Below, piece after piece: positions 1 through 11,601 of a DNA stretch of 64,000 nucleotides. Within the stretch, counting starts at the first letter, position 1, and the number at the start of each line of letters is the position of its first letter. This stretch comes from Icerya purchasi. Its lineage: Eukaryota; Arthropoda; Insecta; Hemiptera; Monophlebidae. The stretch is from positions 503,523,352 through 503,587,351 of the forward strand of contig CM077115.1 in assembly GCA_039619475.1 (NCBI GenBank). Reading direction: 5' to 3'. A program made the translations under genes and the position numbers. Under the pieces are notes generated by a model. It saw nothing but the letters and a program-made list of their open reading frames with translations, was not told where the DNA came from and ran no database searches.

Positions 1-82
1 AAAAAAAAAAATGGACGAAAATGCAAAAAAAAAATAAATAAATAAAAGAGCACTAATAAGCGGAATGTTTTCCTGTACGCAG

Positions 83-3000
83 AATGCCGTATTTCCAAGT
101 TGGACAAAAATTCGTTTCCGACAATGATCGCAGAAATTTATCGCAAATGGATATGCGGAAAAACGCTCAAAGTAACGTAACATCGTCGTTTCCTAACAAA
201 GATAATTTACCGTTTAAAGTAATGAACAATAACAACCAAAGCCAAGAATCGAATAATTACACCAGGTATGGAGAATTACGAAAAAATTAACGATACACTT
301 AATCGAATTGGTTGAATTTTAATTATTCGTTTTCTTTCTTTTTTTTTTTTTTTTTATTATTTAGGTCGAAAGACAGTATTAATGATAAACTAAATCAAAT
401 TATTAACCCGCAAAAGTACATGAATATTGACGATTCTTTGGATCCGGTGAAAGAAAATAAGCCGCTGCTGGTAGGCGATGAAAAAAACGGTGGACATCAA
501 CAGAAGAAAAAGGTGACTGCAAAGCAACATTATCTGGCGATAGCACGATATGTGGCAGGACGATCAACGAACATCGCAAAAAAGTTAATATTTTTTTTTT
601 TTTGTTGTCTTTAATACCAGAGAATACAATTAGTACTTCATTAATGAAAATTCAAAGCGAATAAAACCTAAATAAAGAACTAAAATTCACCGAAGAAGCC
701 GTTAATAAGAAACTTTTGAGCAAGCATCGAGTAGAAATGTGGAAGAAAAACACCGACATATTTCCATAATATAGCTTCAAAGAAGAGCAAGCGCGCACAA
801 AAGATTAAAGCGGCAACAAGAACCTTTTAAGAGGATCGACATTAGGAAAAATAAAAAATTCTCGATATTTACAAAGAAAAGTTACTTACATGTATGTTTC
901 CCGCACATGAATTTTCCACATTTTTTGTAAGAAATTTTTGTGGTTGTTTTTCTTCCGATCACAATAAGCACAGTGCCCCCCCTCTACTAGGAGGCGCATT
1001 TTGTGTTGTTACTTCCGGTGAAGGTTCTCCAGTCAACTCCCGAATTCTTTTCTTTATCGTTCTTGGGATTACCTGTGCTCTCGTTTTGAGATGCGTTTCT
1101 ATTAGATGGAAGTATAATTGTGTAAAAGGTACTGCCGCCTTGGTATATGAATTTCTTTGTTATTATCGAAATAGAGGACCATAGAATTTATTCCGGCAAC
1201 ATTCAACATAGAATAAAAAATTACCATTGGCTATCTCCTAGCATTACGGGCATAATTATAACTTGCACGTAATTTATCGACACAATCAACTCCACCTTTC
1301 TAAGCATTGTAATCCAAGATCATTTGTTGTTTTCCACTGTCCGCGTCTACGTTATCATCATGATGTAAACTGGAGACCAATAGAACATTTTTCGATCGTT
1401 TTGGTATATAGGAAGCGAGAGTTGAATTCTGACGGAAAGCAAACATGCTTAAAGAAACCGTGGGACAACTGAATTCAATTGGTAACTCTCGCTTATTTTT
1501 GCGAATAATTCCCAAACATGTGAGCTTGAATTCTTGGAGAAGATGATATATCAAATCAATTCCCGTGAACCACTTTTAGAAGTTCGCATACACTCAGAAC
1601 AACTGCTGATGTTGAATTGTCAACAGCGCGAGGTCCAGGGGGCTGCTTACCAAGACAAACTTCTAGATTTGCTGTATAAAACGTTTTTTCACAAGATATG
1701 GCATATATTTTCAAGCCATATTTATTTAGCTTGCTCGGTATATACTGTAAAAAGCTGCACCGTCCTCTGAATACCTCAAACTTTTCATCAATTGTGACAA
1801 ATTCAGGTATGTAGGCAGTGTTTTACATTTATGAACAAATCTCTAATTGGAGCAAGTTTATCTTTTTTTTTTCCCTCTTTAGTCAAGACATTTTATCATC
1901 GAATCTGAGATTTTGAAACAGGAATAAAAATTCATTTCTGTCATTAGCTAATCGGAAAATTTCAACTTCTGTTCCCTTAGTACTCCACAGTTTGTCTACA
2001 TTTAAACGATTAGACTTCAGTACCCCTGCTAAACACAATAGTCCAATAAGTGTCTGAATTTCAGTAATATCAGTAGGATTAGCATTTCTACCTCTACCAT
2101 AATTACTCCTAACACTTTCGATATGTTTATTAGTACGTTCAACTGTAATTTCAACCAATTCTTTGTCCATGAAATATTGCCATATTTCCAAAATGGATTT
2201 TTAGATTGCGTGTTGCTGTAGTTTGGGCCCTGAGAAAAAATCGTATAACAGTTTCCGGCCTAATTCTCGTATTTTTTCTAGAAGGTTGTTTGTTCCATTT
2301 GGTACTATTGTCTTTTCCAAAATAATATAAATTTGAGGTATTTTCGATAACCGCGTTATCGAACACATTCTGCATTCACGCACTGTTATGGTCACTCTCT
2401 TCTATCACTTCCCCCTCGTCAATATCAGACAAATCATCACATCCCGTATCAGTTGTTTCACTTTTCTCTTCCCGCATACACTCTTCCATGAGCTTTACTA
2501 ATCGAACTTGTTCTCTTTCGTACTCGCTCATTATTAAAAAATAGAAAATAAAGATGTTCGTATAAACACAAAACACAACACTAAATGACAAAATTCATAA
2601 TTTATTTACAAAAAAGTACTAATACAACTTTAAATACACTAATATACGCTACGGATTGCTACTCCGCAAATTTCTATTAACAGTAAACGAAAGCATCGAT
2701 TCATTTACAAACAAAGGACCAAACTGATCACTTCAGGCTAGGCAGCTACACGAGAGAAGACCGCCTCAACACTGCTACCCCCCCCCATACACAAGCGCAT
2801 AGGTATCTGCTAAGTACGAGTCCGCGCGTGTACTTGAAGGTTAATGGATGTTCCCTAATCATTTTAATTCTAAACATAAACCAATGCCATCGGCACAACA
2901 ATATAGATAAACTTAGAATTTTAACAGTTCCCGTAACTGCGGTATTTTCGTCGACCGTATCGGTCTTGAATTCACTAATAAGTTTGTGTAAAGTTCCTTT

Positions 3001-4659
3001 TAATAGCGCAGACTTGCAACAATAAAACGAACCACTTTACAATAGCAGTTCTCTTCCAAACGAATCCAATTTTAAATCCAGAAATTACCAATTACGATCA
3101 ATAATGTTACTCATTATATAAATTAGGGTAAGCGATTTTTTATATATGAAATAATGTTCCTGCAAATTTATTACCGATTAGTCGTTTTTCTGTCCTACTA
3201 AAAAAATTTGACATTTCATAAAGTTTCAAAGTAACGATCCAACTAAAGCATATTTTTAATAGACAAGCATTTTTACTTGTTAGAACCATTTCTATAATAT
3301 ATTTCGAAAAAGAAAGAAGGAAAAAAAAAAAACGGTGCAAAGAAAGAGGGAAAATACAATTTGAATTTCGTGTGGAAAAATTTAGATATATGCACTTTTG
3401 GTATTTTAACGGGCGCAAGTTTATGAAAAGTAAATATATCAGCTTGTATATAATAAATCACCCGACACCAATTCAACGAATTTCTAGCCGTTTGGGCAGT
3501 CTTCCAAAATAAGGCTGCTATCTAAGTTTCAACCATCCCCCTCAAAAAAGTACAAGAAGACAAACTGAGTAATGAAGTAAAAATAATTCATTGACGGTGG
3601 ATTTTTTTTTTTTTTTTTTTTTTTTTTAAATAAAATGTTATTTTCGTTTCGATCATTTCTAGACAATTAATAATATTTGATAATTAGACGCCACAGCGTG
3701 CAAAAATGTTTAAATTTTGAAGCAGATAGGGAAGCAAAAAATACTATTCTTGCTAAACCACGATAAATTTCTACTGTTAAAATTGCCCAATGAGTGGATA
3801 TTAAAAATGTTATTTCACCAGTGTCTAATCCTCCAGAGTAACATTTTAATTCATTGTATACATGACCCCATCTATCCTATGTTGCAATGAGTATAACCGA
3901 AAAGTAAACAAATGTACGACAGAATTTAAGTATTTTAAATTAACTTCAATAATATTTTTTCATTTAAATTTAAAAACGCTGCTTTTAATCGCAGTACTTG
4001 AATTTTAAACCAAAATAAGTACATTAGAAAATTAAAAACTTTAAACTCAGTGCATAACCGTAGGATTCTCAAAATATTATTACTGAGAAATTTAACTATG
4101 TTAATTTTTGTATGTTAAAAATTAAATCAACCATTTTGTTTATATAACTATGAATTGCGTAGTTTTTTTTTGTTTCTTTAAGAAAAACACAGTTACTATG
4201 ATCTCCTCATTAAAACCAATGTACAATCTCAACTTCTTTCTAATCCCAATACATGTTTTCATAAAACTTGTAAAAAGTAAATGTTGTTTATTAGCACATC
4301 GTGACTTTACGGTACTCAAAGAATAAATTATACAATACGAGTTTATGAGATTTAGAACCATGAAAATAAATCTAAAACCGAATTTTATTTTGCTTACAAT
4401 TTACTTAATCTCAATAGTTTCTTTCGCACTCTCTGCTTTCAATCAAGTTTAAAAATTATAATTTAAAACTGAAATTACATTTATTGAGGACACTGACTGA
4501 TTGCCCTTTTCGGCTATTATTGATTTTGCTAAGAAACATGATGCGATTCAACACAAATTTTGTTAAAATTTTCTTTTAGAACGACCATACCCTCTATTAA
4601 TCTACAACAAATCTTAAAAATCACTACATCTTCGAAACTTAAATCTATAAAGTACATTA

Positions 4660-4698
<39 letters not shown>

Positions 4699-7600
4699 TA
4701 GCTGTGTCCCACGGCTTTGCCCGTGTATTAATGTCCGTTTAAATCGGTACTTGAAAATTCATAAAAAATTTTTTGCTTTATCTGGAATTGTATTTATGTT
4801 AAGATTTTTTCTCTCTTTGGGAAACATATTTATTACCGTCCAACAAAAAATAGTCTTCACGTTCCACGCTTAGCTGAAGATTATCGATCTTTCTTTAACC
4901 TGTCGGTCTTGATCTAACAAAAAGTTTTGCTCAACTCAGCCATCGGTTTGGAGTTACTCACACGGTGATCTCCCATAATTACACATTTAAGAGAACATCT
5001 TCTTCACTCATATCTTTCAACCACTCTGTCTCAAGCTTTTTATTAAAATTAATTTATTACCGCAACAACAAACTGTAGTAGTTGAGTAAGAAGTTTAATA
5101 CTCCTGGTAGCAAATTATTAAAAAGAAAGTTAAACAGTTGATTTAAAAAATTTATACAGCAGTTTTGGCCCAAAAGTTCGAATATTTGACATATCAGTTA
5201 AATACTCTATTTATTTTTATATGTTATCCATTAAGTCCAATAGTATATGGCTTAAACCTCTTCCTGTTTTTATAAACATATTGTACAATACATTTTCATG
5301 TTTCGACTCCTAATCATTCATTATTATACAATAAATAAGATAGAGATGAAAACAAACATGTACTATCCCTATCTATGTATTAAACATAATGGGCAACTAT
5401 TGTATCCTTCACACATATTAATTCAACTTTTCTTCCGACCTCCCTGTCTTCAGCATTTTATTAAAATTAATTGATTACCACAACAGCAAACTATACGTAG
5501 TTGAGTAAAGATTTCAAATTTGAATATCAATAACGTTCCCGGTAGTAAATTCCGTTGCAGGATATTTTAGAAAACACTACTTTTTTTTTAACTCTCCGTA
5601 ATGAATACAGCAGCTAGCTAGGAGCGCGCGACTTGGAAGTTTAATGATTTCAATAACGCAAAAAGTGAAGTAACGGAAGCAGCGTATTTACTTACACCAG
5701 GAACTAATAAAATAACCATAGTAATCATTTTATTTAAATTTTTTGGTTTAGTTTATTTTTACCGTGGTAATCATTTTATTTAAAAATTAATTTTTTGTTA
5801 ATTTCTTTTTATTCGTCCCATATACATTTCTGTGCCCCTGGTCTCATCTCAACTATTTAAAACCCTCATATTTCGTGTAGTGGACCGAATTGTGAATCTT
5901 AACCATTCTTGAATACACTTGAACACACACAAAAAATTTCATCAAAATCGGTCCAGCCGTTTAGGAGGAGTTCAGTCACAAACACACGCACAGAAGAATT
6001 ATATATATAAGATATATATATGAAATATTACATATTCACCGACCACGTACATTTAAATTGCAGCGAATATGTTCTACTAAAAAACCCGCATTCTATGAAA
6101 CCAAAAGAAGGATCAAATTATCGCTTCTATAACGGAACTTTAGTTACCGCGCCTAATATGACATCTTCCGTTCCGATTTCCGGCAAAGCAGCTTATGTTA
6201 ATGCTAGAACTGATTGGGCCGCCAAGTACGTACTCTATTTTATTGTGTACAATTTTTTATCGTAAGTACGAAAAAGAACATTATATTTAAAAAACAATAA
6301 TTGACAAGAAATGAATATCGTCAAAAGAAGCAAATTATTAAAAGAGGAATCGTTTTTGTGTGAAAAAAATTAATACAACTTTGTTCAAATAAACACACAA
6401 ACTGCGAACAAATCAGAAATACAGATTACACGATGTCTATAGATTCTTATCAAAATTTATTACACAAATAAAGGAAATTTATATAAAGCGATTAATTTGA
6501 ACTAAATTGTAGGGAATACTTAATTGTAAAATCCTGTTTATTATATATATATTTTTTTTTATTTGTTTTTCTTCTAATGTTATTTACTTTTTTCTTTTAA
6601 TTCAATAATTACAATTCAAACGATATAATTTCCAATTTCAAGGATTCATATATGTATATACGTGTATATACATATACATGTCGCTGAAAATAAAAATCAC
6701 TGAATATTAATATTCCATGTCGACATAATTAAAACCTTACATATTTTTTTAATTTTAAAATCATTTTATTTATTTCTCCAGTTCTATAAGAGTCTAAATT
6801 GCTCTTATGTTTAGTTAGCGTTTCTTGTAAAAAATTAGATTCTTAAAAGTCCATAGAAAAACATATTGTCAGTTGTACCGATTTTTAAATGATTACAGCT
6901 TGTGAAATATTATTAGAAAACACTGCAGTAAAATTACTGATTTTAAAAATAAATTACAAGACCGATCAACAAAATAGTTTGTTGAACAAAAATAATCAAC
7001 CAAAGGTAAACCTACAAGAATAATTAGCACATAAATCAGAAAATCTCCCTTTCTTGAAATGTAACCTATACATTTATTGAATATTAATTTAATAAATAAT
7101 AAATTAAATTGGTACATTTTTCAATTTTCTACGTATTTTAGCGGCATACGATTGAATTTTAATTTTTTAAAAACTGATAATCACAAAAAAAGTCAATATT
7201 TATTCATTAATATTTTTTTTAAACACTTTCTGTTCTTCAATTTTCTTCACCGAATAACAAAAATGTTAAAAATAAAATACATTTTATCCTTCGTTTCACT
7301 CAATCTACTCTAACGTTATAATTTACTAACAAAGTAACAATTGTCACATTTAAACATAAAATACTGATGGTAAATTGTAATTTTACTTGAATATCTAAAG
7401 ATCAGCGAAAAGATATTTTGCTTTAGACATTTAAAAAAAAAAAATCTCGACGGGTGAAAATAAAAATCCCGTTTCTTATACTATTCTGCGGTAGGGAAAA
7501 ATATAAACTTAAACTACAGGTAATTTGTTTCAAAATAACAACGTAGTGATTTACATGTAGGACAGGTTTAAATTTATTAAGCTTGCACATTGAGAAAATT

Positions 7601-9165
7601 AATCGATCATCATAGAGAAGAGTAAGTTTTTTATGGAAATCCAATCAAGAACGCAACATTGTGTTTGCTAAAAACCCGTCACAAATTATTCGCACCATGA
7701 ACTAAACAGAAATAAACTGAATCTTTAATTTTATGATGTACAAGACTTTTTGGAACTTAATATACCAAGAAATGAATTTAGCTTTATTTGTACATTTTGC
7801 GTAATTACATCAAATATAATATATATTTATACAATATATTATTGTAATACCGTTTATATCCAAATTATTATTCGTCTAGTTTTAACTAACGAAAATGTCG
7901 TGATGGTTGAGTGGCTAGAGCAATTGACACATCAAGGTCGTGAATTTAAAAAACTAGCGACAACAAGTAAAAATGATTAAAATAAATATAATCGTTAATA
8001 ATCACGCAGAAGGAATAGCGAATGACTACGTACACCACAATACACGTGCGAATTGATGCGCAGACATACACACTTGAGACTACATTTATATATCGATAAA
8101 TCGAACATTTGTAGTCTTCCGTGCACTTGCGTTATAGAATTGCCAATGCGTACTAACTATATTTGTACAGGTAGAATGTACAAAAATAAGTAACGAACCA
8201 GTCCTAGGACTGTAACACAACAGAGATTAGTTTTAGTTAGCATTTATAATTTGACTTCAAACACTTTATTACCTCGCATTCAGAGGCTTTTAAAATCGTC
8301 CAGTTATTAAACCACCAAAATAACATAACAATATTACCGAAAAACGCATCAGCTGTAAATATCATAAAAAATCCATAAATTTAAACTCAAAATTACAATT
8401 AAAACTATGTGAAGGAGGAAAACTACAGTTGAAGCTAATATCAAATTCAGGTTTAAGATATTCGTAGAATTAACACCTTTAGTATCAAGGATGTTTTAGG
8501 AAAAATATAGAGATCATTCGTCGTTTAGTCGCTTATGATCGAACTTTCAATCTAAAATAGTCAACTGTTGCACCGATCGTGACTAAACATTAATGATAAC
8601 CAAATTCTGATTTTTGTCTATTTCAGTTTCTTTAGGTAATCTTTTATAATTAATTTAACACACTAGTTATTCTTTGCACCTCCTCTTCGTTATTGAATTT
8701 AGTCGAATTGTCGTTCACTGATTTTCATATAATCATTTTGAATTTATTCAAAATTATAGACATATCTGATAATTAAAACTTAAAAATGCAGCCATGAGTA
8801 CCGTAATAATAATTATTAAAAAATCCTCAATATAATATTACTAAATTTATTGTAAGCGAAACCGGATGATCATAATTCGCATACCTTTTTACACAAAAGC
8901 AGTAAGTAAATTAGGAAATTTCGCTGAATAAATGAACGAATTTGAATTATTAAACGGTTTTAATTAACAAAATCTCTAAAATAATATTTATGTACGCATG
9001 TAAATCTACCAAAATACATCTAGGAAAAAGAACAAAACGTTCATTCCTTTGCGGTAAATTATTATTATCGAAAAAAATAATTGTTTAATCTACACGTATG
9101 AAATATAAAACTAATGGTAAAATTTTTCTAACATAAAATCATTTTATTCCAGGTATTTGAAATGA
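83..9165 (+). CDS. Unrecognised gene, 3' part (four exons, N-terminus outside window)
   Basis: I do not recognise this protein. Four exons join in phase: 83-265, 365-583, 6064-6225 and a 13-base terminal exon 9153-9165 ending in TGA. Each has AG before it and GT after it (last exon: stop), and together they give about 191 residues. The ATG at 84 directly follows a good acceptor (tgtacgcag), so it is probably an internal Met and the gene starts upstream of the window. The N-terminal half is polar and Asn/Gln-rich with a Lys-rich stretch (QQKKK) and looks disordered. The C-terminal third (residues about 133-191) is more ordered, with NYRFYNGTLVTAP and a final ARTDWAAKYLK. There are no membrane segments or catalytic motifs. 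The small last exon is the least certain part; its phase fits exactly and its stop lies 392 bases from the convergent NOP10 stop. Confidence 0.55.
890..2531 (-). pseudogene. Degenerate piggyBac transposase
   Basis: On the minus strand this reads as a piggyBac-family transposase (DDE_Tnp_1_7). The start at 2531 opens an acidic N-terminus (MSEYEREQ), followed by a block near 2340-2250 (KDNSTKWNKQPSRKNTR). A central block at 2191-1883 contains YGRGRNA and LIGLLCLAGVLKSNR. A block at 1554-1300 contains IRKNKRELP and YIPKRSKNVLLVSS. The C-terminal Cys/His-rich tail near 990-900 includes LCLLCDRKK and a CGKF-CGKH-like motif. The reading frame is broken by at least three shifts or stops, so it cannot encode an active enzyme. 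I could not place the TTAA-flanked ends. Confidence 0.85.
4663..4697. repeat. (AT)n microsatellite
   Basis: An uninterrupted TA dinucleotide run immediately abuts the CTAG end of the Helitron-like element that starts at 4698. The element's other end also lies in TATA-rich DNA, so it probably inserted into an AT tract. Confidence 0.9.
4698..6012 (-). mobile_element. Non-autonomous Helitron-like element
   Basis: Read on the minus strand, the element begins TCTTATATATATAA and ends in CACAGCTAG. Twelve bases before the end is a hairpin, CACGG-gcaaag-CCGTG. The flanking bases are A before TC and T after CTAG, the insertion rule for Helitrons. Near the 5' end it has a widespread insect repeat motif (plus strand TCGGTCCAGCCGTTTAGG, about 5948-5965). 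No Rep/helicase frame is present, so it would be non-autonomous. A segment of about 90 bp near 5038-5115 is repeated in direct orientation near 5457-5550, so part of the element has been duplicated. Confidence 0.6.
6226..9152 (+). other. Last intron of the unrecognised gene
   Basis: AT-rich intron between the 6064-6225 exon and the small terminal exon. The only recognisable element is a decayed plus-strand SINE at about 7895-8190. The hydrophobic reading frames around 7077-7313 and 6893-7117 look like chance frames in AT-rich DNA. Confidence 0.45.
7895..8190 (+). repeat. Degenerate tRNA-derived SINE (copy 1)
   Basis: The head reads gtcgtgatggttgagtggct, matching the tRNA-like head of the better copy at 25863-26241. 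It is followed by a body segment matching the same family (taatcgttaataatcacgc, then ggaatagcgaatgactacg). The box B region is badly eroded and the tail is not clear, so this is an old copy. Confidence 0.5.
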
Positions 9166-9264
9166 AGAATACCCGCCGTGTCACAACTAATGGATTTTGC
9201 ACGCCAAGAAATTATATCAAAATTTTTAAAGTTCTTATTTATATTTAAATTAATAATAGAGACT

Positions 9265-9270
9265 AATAAA
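9265..9270 (+). terminator. Candidate poly(A) signal, unrecognised gene
   Basis: AATAAA about 100 bases downstream of the TGA at 9163-9165 and before the convergent NOP10 3' end. Confidence 0.35.
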
Positions 9271-9504
9271 TTAATTAATTTTGCAAAATTTTTGTTTGTT
9301 TTCTTCACAACATCGCATATGTTAAGATACCTTCCTTCTCTTTTTTATAAAAAGAAAAATAATTATTTTTGGATATAGCGAAAATGTAAAGCATTTATCG
9401 CAAGGTGATTATATAAATTATCCTATAAATGATTTCATGTCACGTAATTTGTGAAAAGTGTTGTTTATAAAAAATAACGAAATTAATTGTTTATAAATTA
9501 AATA

Positions 9505-9510
9505 TTTATT
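9505..9510 (-). terminator. Candidate poly(A) signal, NOP10
   Basis: AATAAA on the minus strand about 50 bases past the NOP10 stop codon at 9560-9558, a normal distance for a short 3' UTR. Confidence 0.5.
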
Positions 9511-9557
9511 TAACTTCTTAAATGTAAATTGAACGTAAAAAAAAAGTTACAAAGGCA

Positions 9558-10589
9558 TTAATATACAGGCTGCTTTTGTTGGGTTGGAAGCAAATTATAA
9601 CGTTTTTTAAGTGTTATCCGTTCTCTTGAGTATTTATCGGCTGGACTAAAGCGAGCTGAAAATATAAATCAAAATTATAAAAAATTTTTCTCTGTATCTT
9701 CAATATGTTAAACAATAAAAACATCCAACTTAAGTATTAGAATATTTTTAGTTTATATTATAATCACAATAAATTATTAATGGCTTTAGAGAATGAGAGA
9801 AAAAAACGTATACACAAACAAAATGCTGCAAAACTGGAAAATTTCAATTTTTTTCTATAAAATGAAATAAATATATTTTTGGAACAACCGAAATTTCACT
9901 ATCAAATCCACGTATAATCCGCAATTAAATAGTTTAACATGTGTTAACGTTTATGATCTATATTTTAAGCATATATTGATCTGTACGGGTAAGTATATAA
10001 ATTTTTATTATAAAATATGATTGCACTTGAATAGTGAAAAACAAAAATGATACAACAAAAGTAAATAAATTTTAAAATCAGGAACTGTTCCAATACGTTC
10101 AATTTAATCAAAATACTTTAGATCAACAAATTAATGATGCACTATTAATCAATAGAAACTTCAATCGAAAATATACCACCATTAATTCATGATTATATAG
10201 TCGATTAGGTAATCAGATCATTGAAACTAATGAACATTTTCGTCTATTACCGTAAAAAAATTGTGGGACAAAAAAATCAAATAAGTTTTACACTACAATA
10301 TACAACGAATTAAATTAAAATCTAAACTTCATTTCTTTATCAACTTAGTACTTGACATATTTAAAAAATTACCTGGATGCGCAGATATAGTAGCGTTTCC
10401 ACTTGGATCTTCCATCTACAAGATACGTGAATTCAAAAATCAATATAAATAATCACTTTAACAACAGACAATAAAAAGGTAACCGCTGGACTAACTTACT
10501 TTAATGAATATAATATTGTTATGTATCGGTCTTACCTTAAGCGTATAAACGCGTTTGTTATTTTCGTCTAAATAGTACCGCAACAACAT
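9558..10589 (-). CDS. NOP10: H/ACA ribonucleoprotein complex subunit NOP10
   Basis: Three small minus-strand exons join in phase: 10589-10536 (18 codons), 10415-10373 and 9655-9558 (stop TAA 9560-9558), 195 bases, 64 residues, which is the usual NOP10 length. All four splice sites are GT-AG (the first donor is GTAAG). The protein shows the family landmarks: N-terminal [17 protein letters not shown], then [19 protein letters not shown] and KKRYNLL, ending in PVY. As in other eukaryotes the archaeal zinc-binding cysteines are absent. NOP10 binds dyskerin/NOP60B with NHP2 and GAR1 in the nucleolar H/ACA snoRNP that pseudouridylates rRNA, and is also part of telomerase RNP in many animals. It is convergent with the upstream gene and divergent from the type II receptor. 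No frame damage is visible. Confidence 0.93.
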
Positions 10590-11555
10590 ATTAATCACAA
10601 ATTTCGTATTTTTCACAAATTACAAACAAAAATTCGGTCTTTATAACTTCCAAATTTTGAAAACTCGAACACATGAGTAGCTAAAGTCGATATCACAGCG
10701 ACAGAAAACGAACTATAAGTTATCGACTTTCCTATTTTTATTATGAAAACAGTTGAACCTTAAAATTAATTTTAGTGTTTAGTTTACATTAAAATGAAGA
10801 AATAAAAACGAAAATAACGTATAGAGTAAATATTTCGTAAACAATTAATTTCTAATTACAATTTATTTAAAAACCACAGTAATTAAAAATATACGCAGAA
10901 AAAAAACTTAATATCTAAAAGACATCCTCGTATGGTGCATTTAAAATGGGATAGAATATGATAGCCGGTTTATGTATAGACCAGATAGTTTCAGTTCTTC
11001 ACGAAGCTTTCTGGGCATATAATTTATTTACTATACTAGGGTTAAATTAGTACAACTATTATTTATAATTGTTTAATTCACTAAGCAAAATTTTAATATT
11101 TACTATAGCTAATCAGTTATTTACATTACTGAACTGTAATGTACAGGAGCACTTCTGAAGTAAACAAGAATAAATTTAAATAAATACTTTCTGTAAAAAA
11201 GTTGTGTTATATCTTTTATAACTAATATTTACAGAAACATGTGAAAAAATTCTTACAGCAAAATAATCAGATTCAAATAGTTCAATGGCACAGACTAAAT
11301 TTGCCAGTAGCAATATAAATATGTCGTACATGCCGCCAAATTTAAAGATATTTTGTTATACAACTAGATAACCTATTTAAACGTATTTTTTAAACATTCT
11401 TTAATATAAATGGTTATAATACAAAAAAAAAAAACTATAATTTTTAAAACTATTCACCATGTAACATTCTATTTGTAATTGGCAACAATGAACATTTATT
11501 TTATACATTTGTCGTTTGAATGCGACATCAGATAAACGAGAAAATATTTGAAACT
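10590..11555. promoter_or_regulatory. Divergent intergenic region between NOP10 and the receptor gene
   Basis: About 970 bp separate the NOP10 start (minus) from the proposed receptor start (plus), so it should contain both promoters and 5' UTRs. The sequence is AT-rich and I see no clear TATA box, initiator or DPE that I would defend, and no repeat element. Confidence 0.45.
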
Positions 11556-11601
11556 ATGTTTAGCGTATGGTGTGTTTTGATGTTTGTATATTTACTTTTA
11601 T
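11556..11601 (+). CDS. put: put exon 1: signal peptide (proposed)
   Basis: ATG opens [15 protein letters not shown], a compact hydrophobic signal-peptide core, then a donor (T|GTAGAA). Splicing to 12578 rebuilds a Ser codon (T|CA) and keeps the frame; only with this exon does the gene total a whole number of codons. The donor is weak, so another upstream first exon cannot be excluded. Confidence 0.55.

Larger units (their letters stand above)
584..6063 (+). other. Long intron of the unrecognised gene, filled with transposons
   Basis: This interval separates the 365-583 and 6064-6225 exons. It holds a minus-strand piggyBac remnant (about 890-2531), AT-rich sequence without recognisable genes (about 2850-4660, with a poly-T run near 3603-3627), an (AT)n tract (4663-4697) and a Helitron-like element (4698-6012) that ends about 50 bases before the acceptor at 6063. 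Confidence 0.55.

Noticed and set aside
894..1184. 96-codon plus-strand frame
   Set aside because: It is the antisense shadow of the piggyBac C-terminus, which is recognisable on the minus strand.
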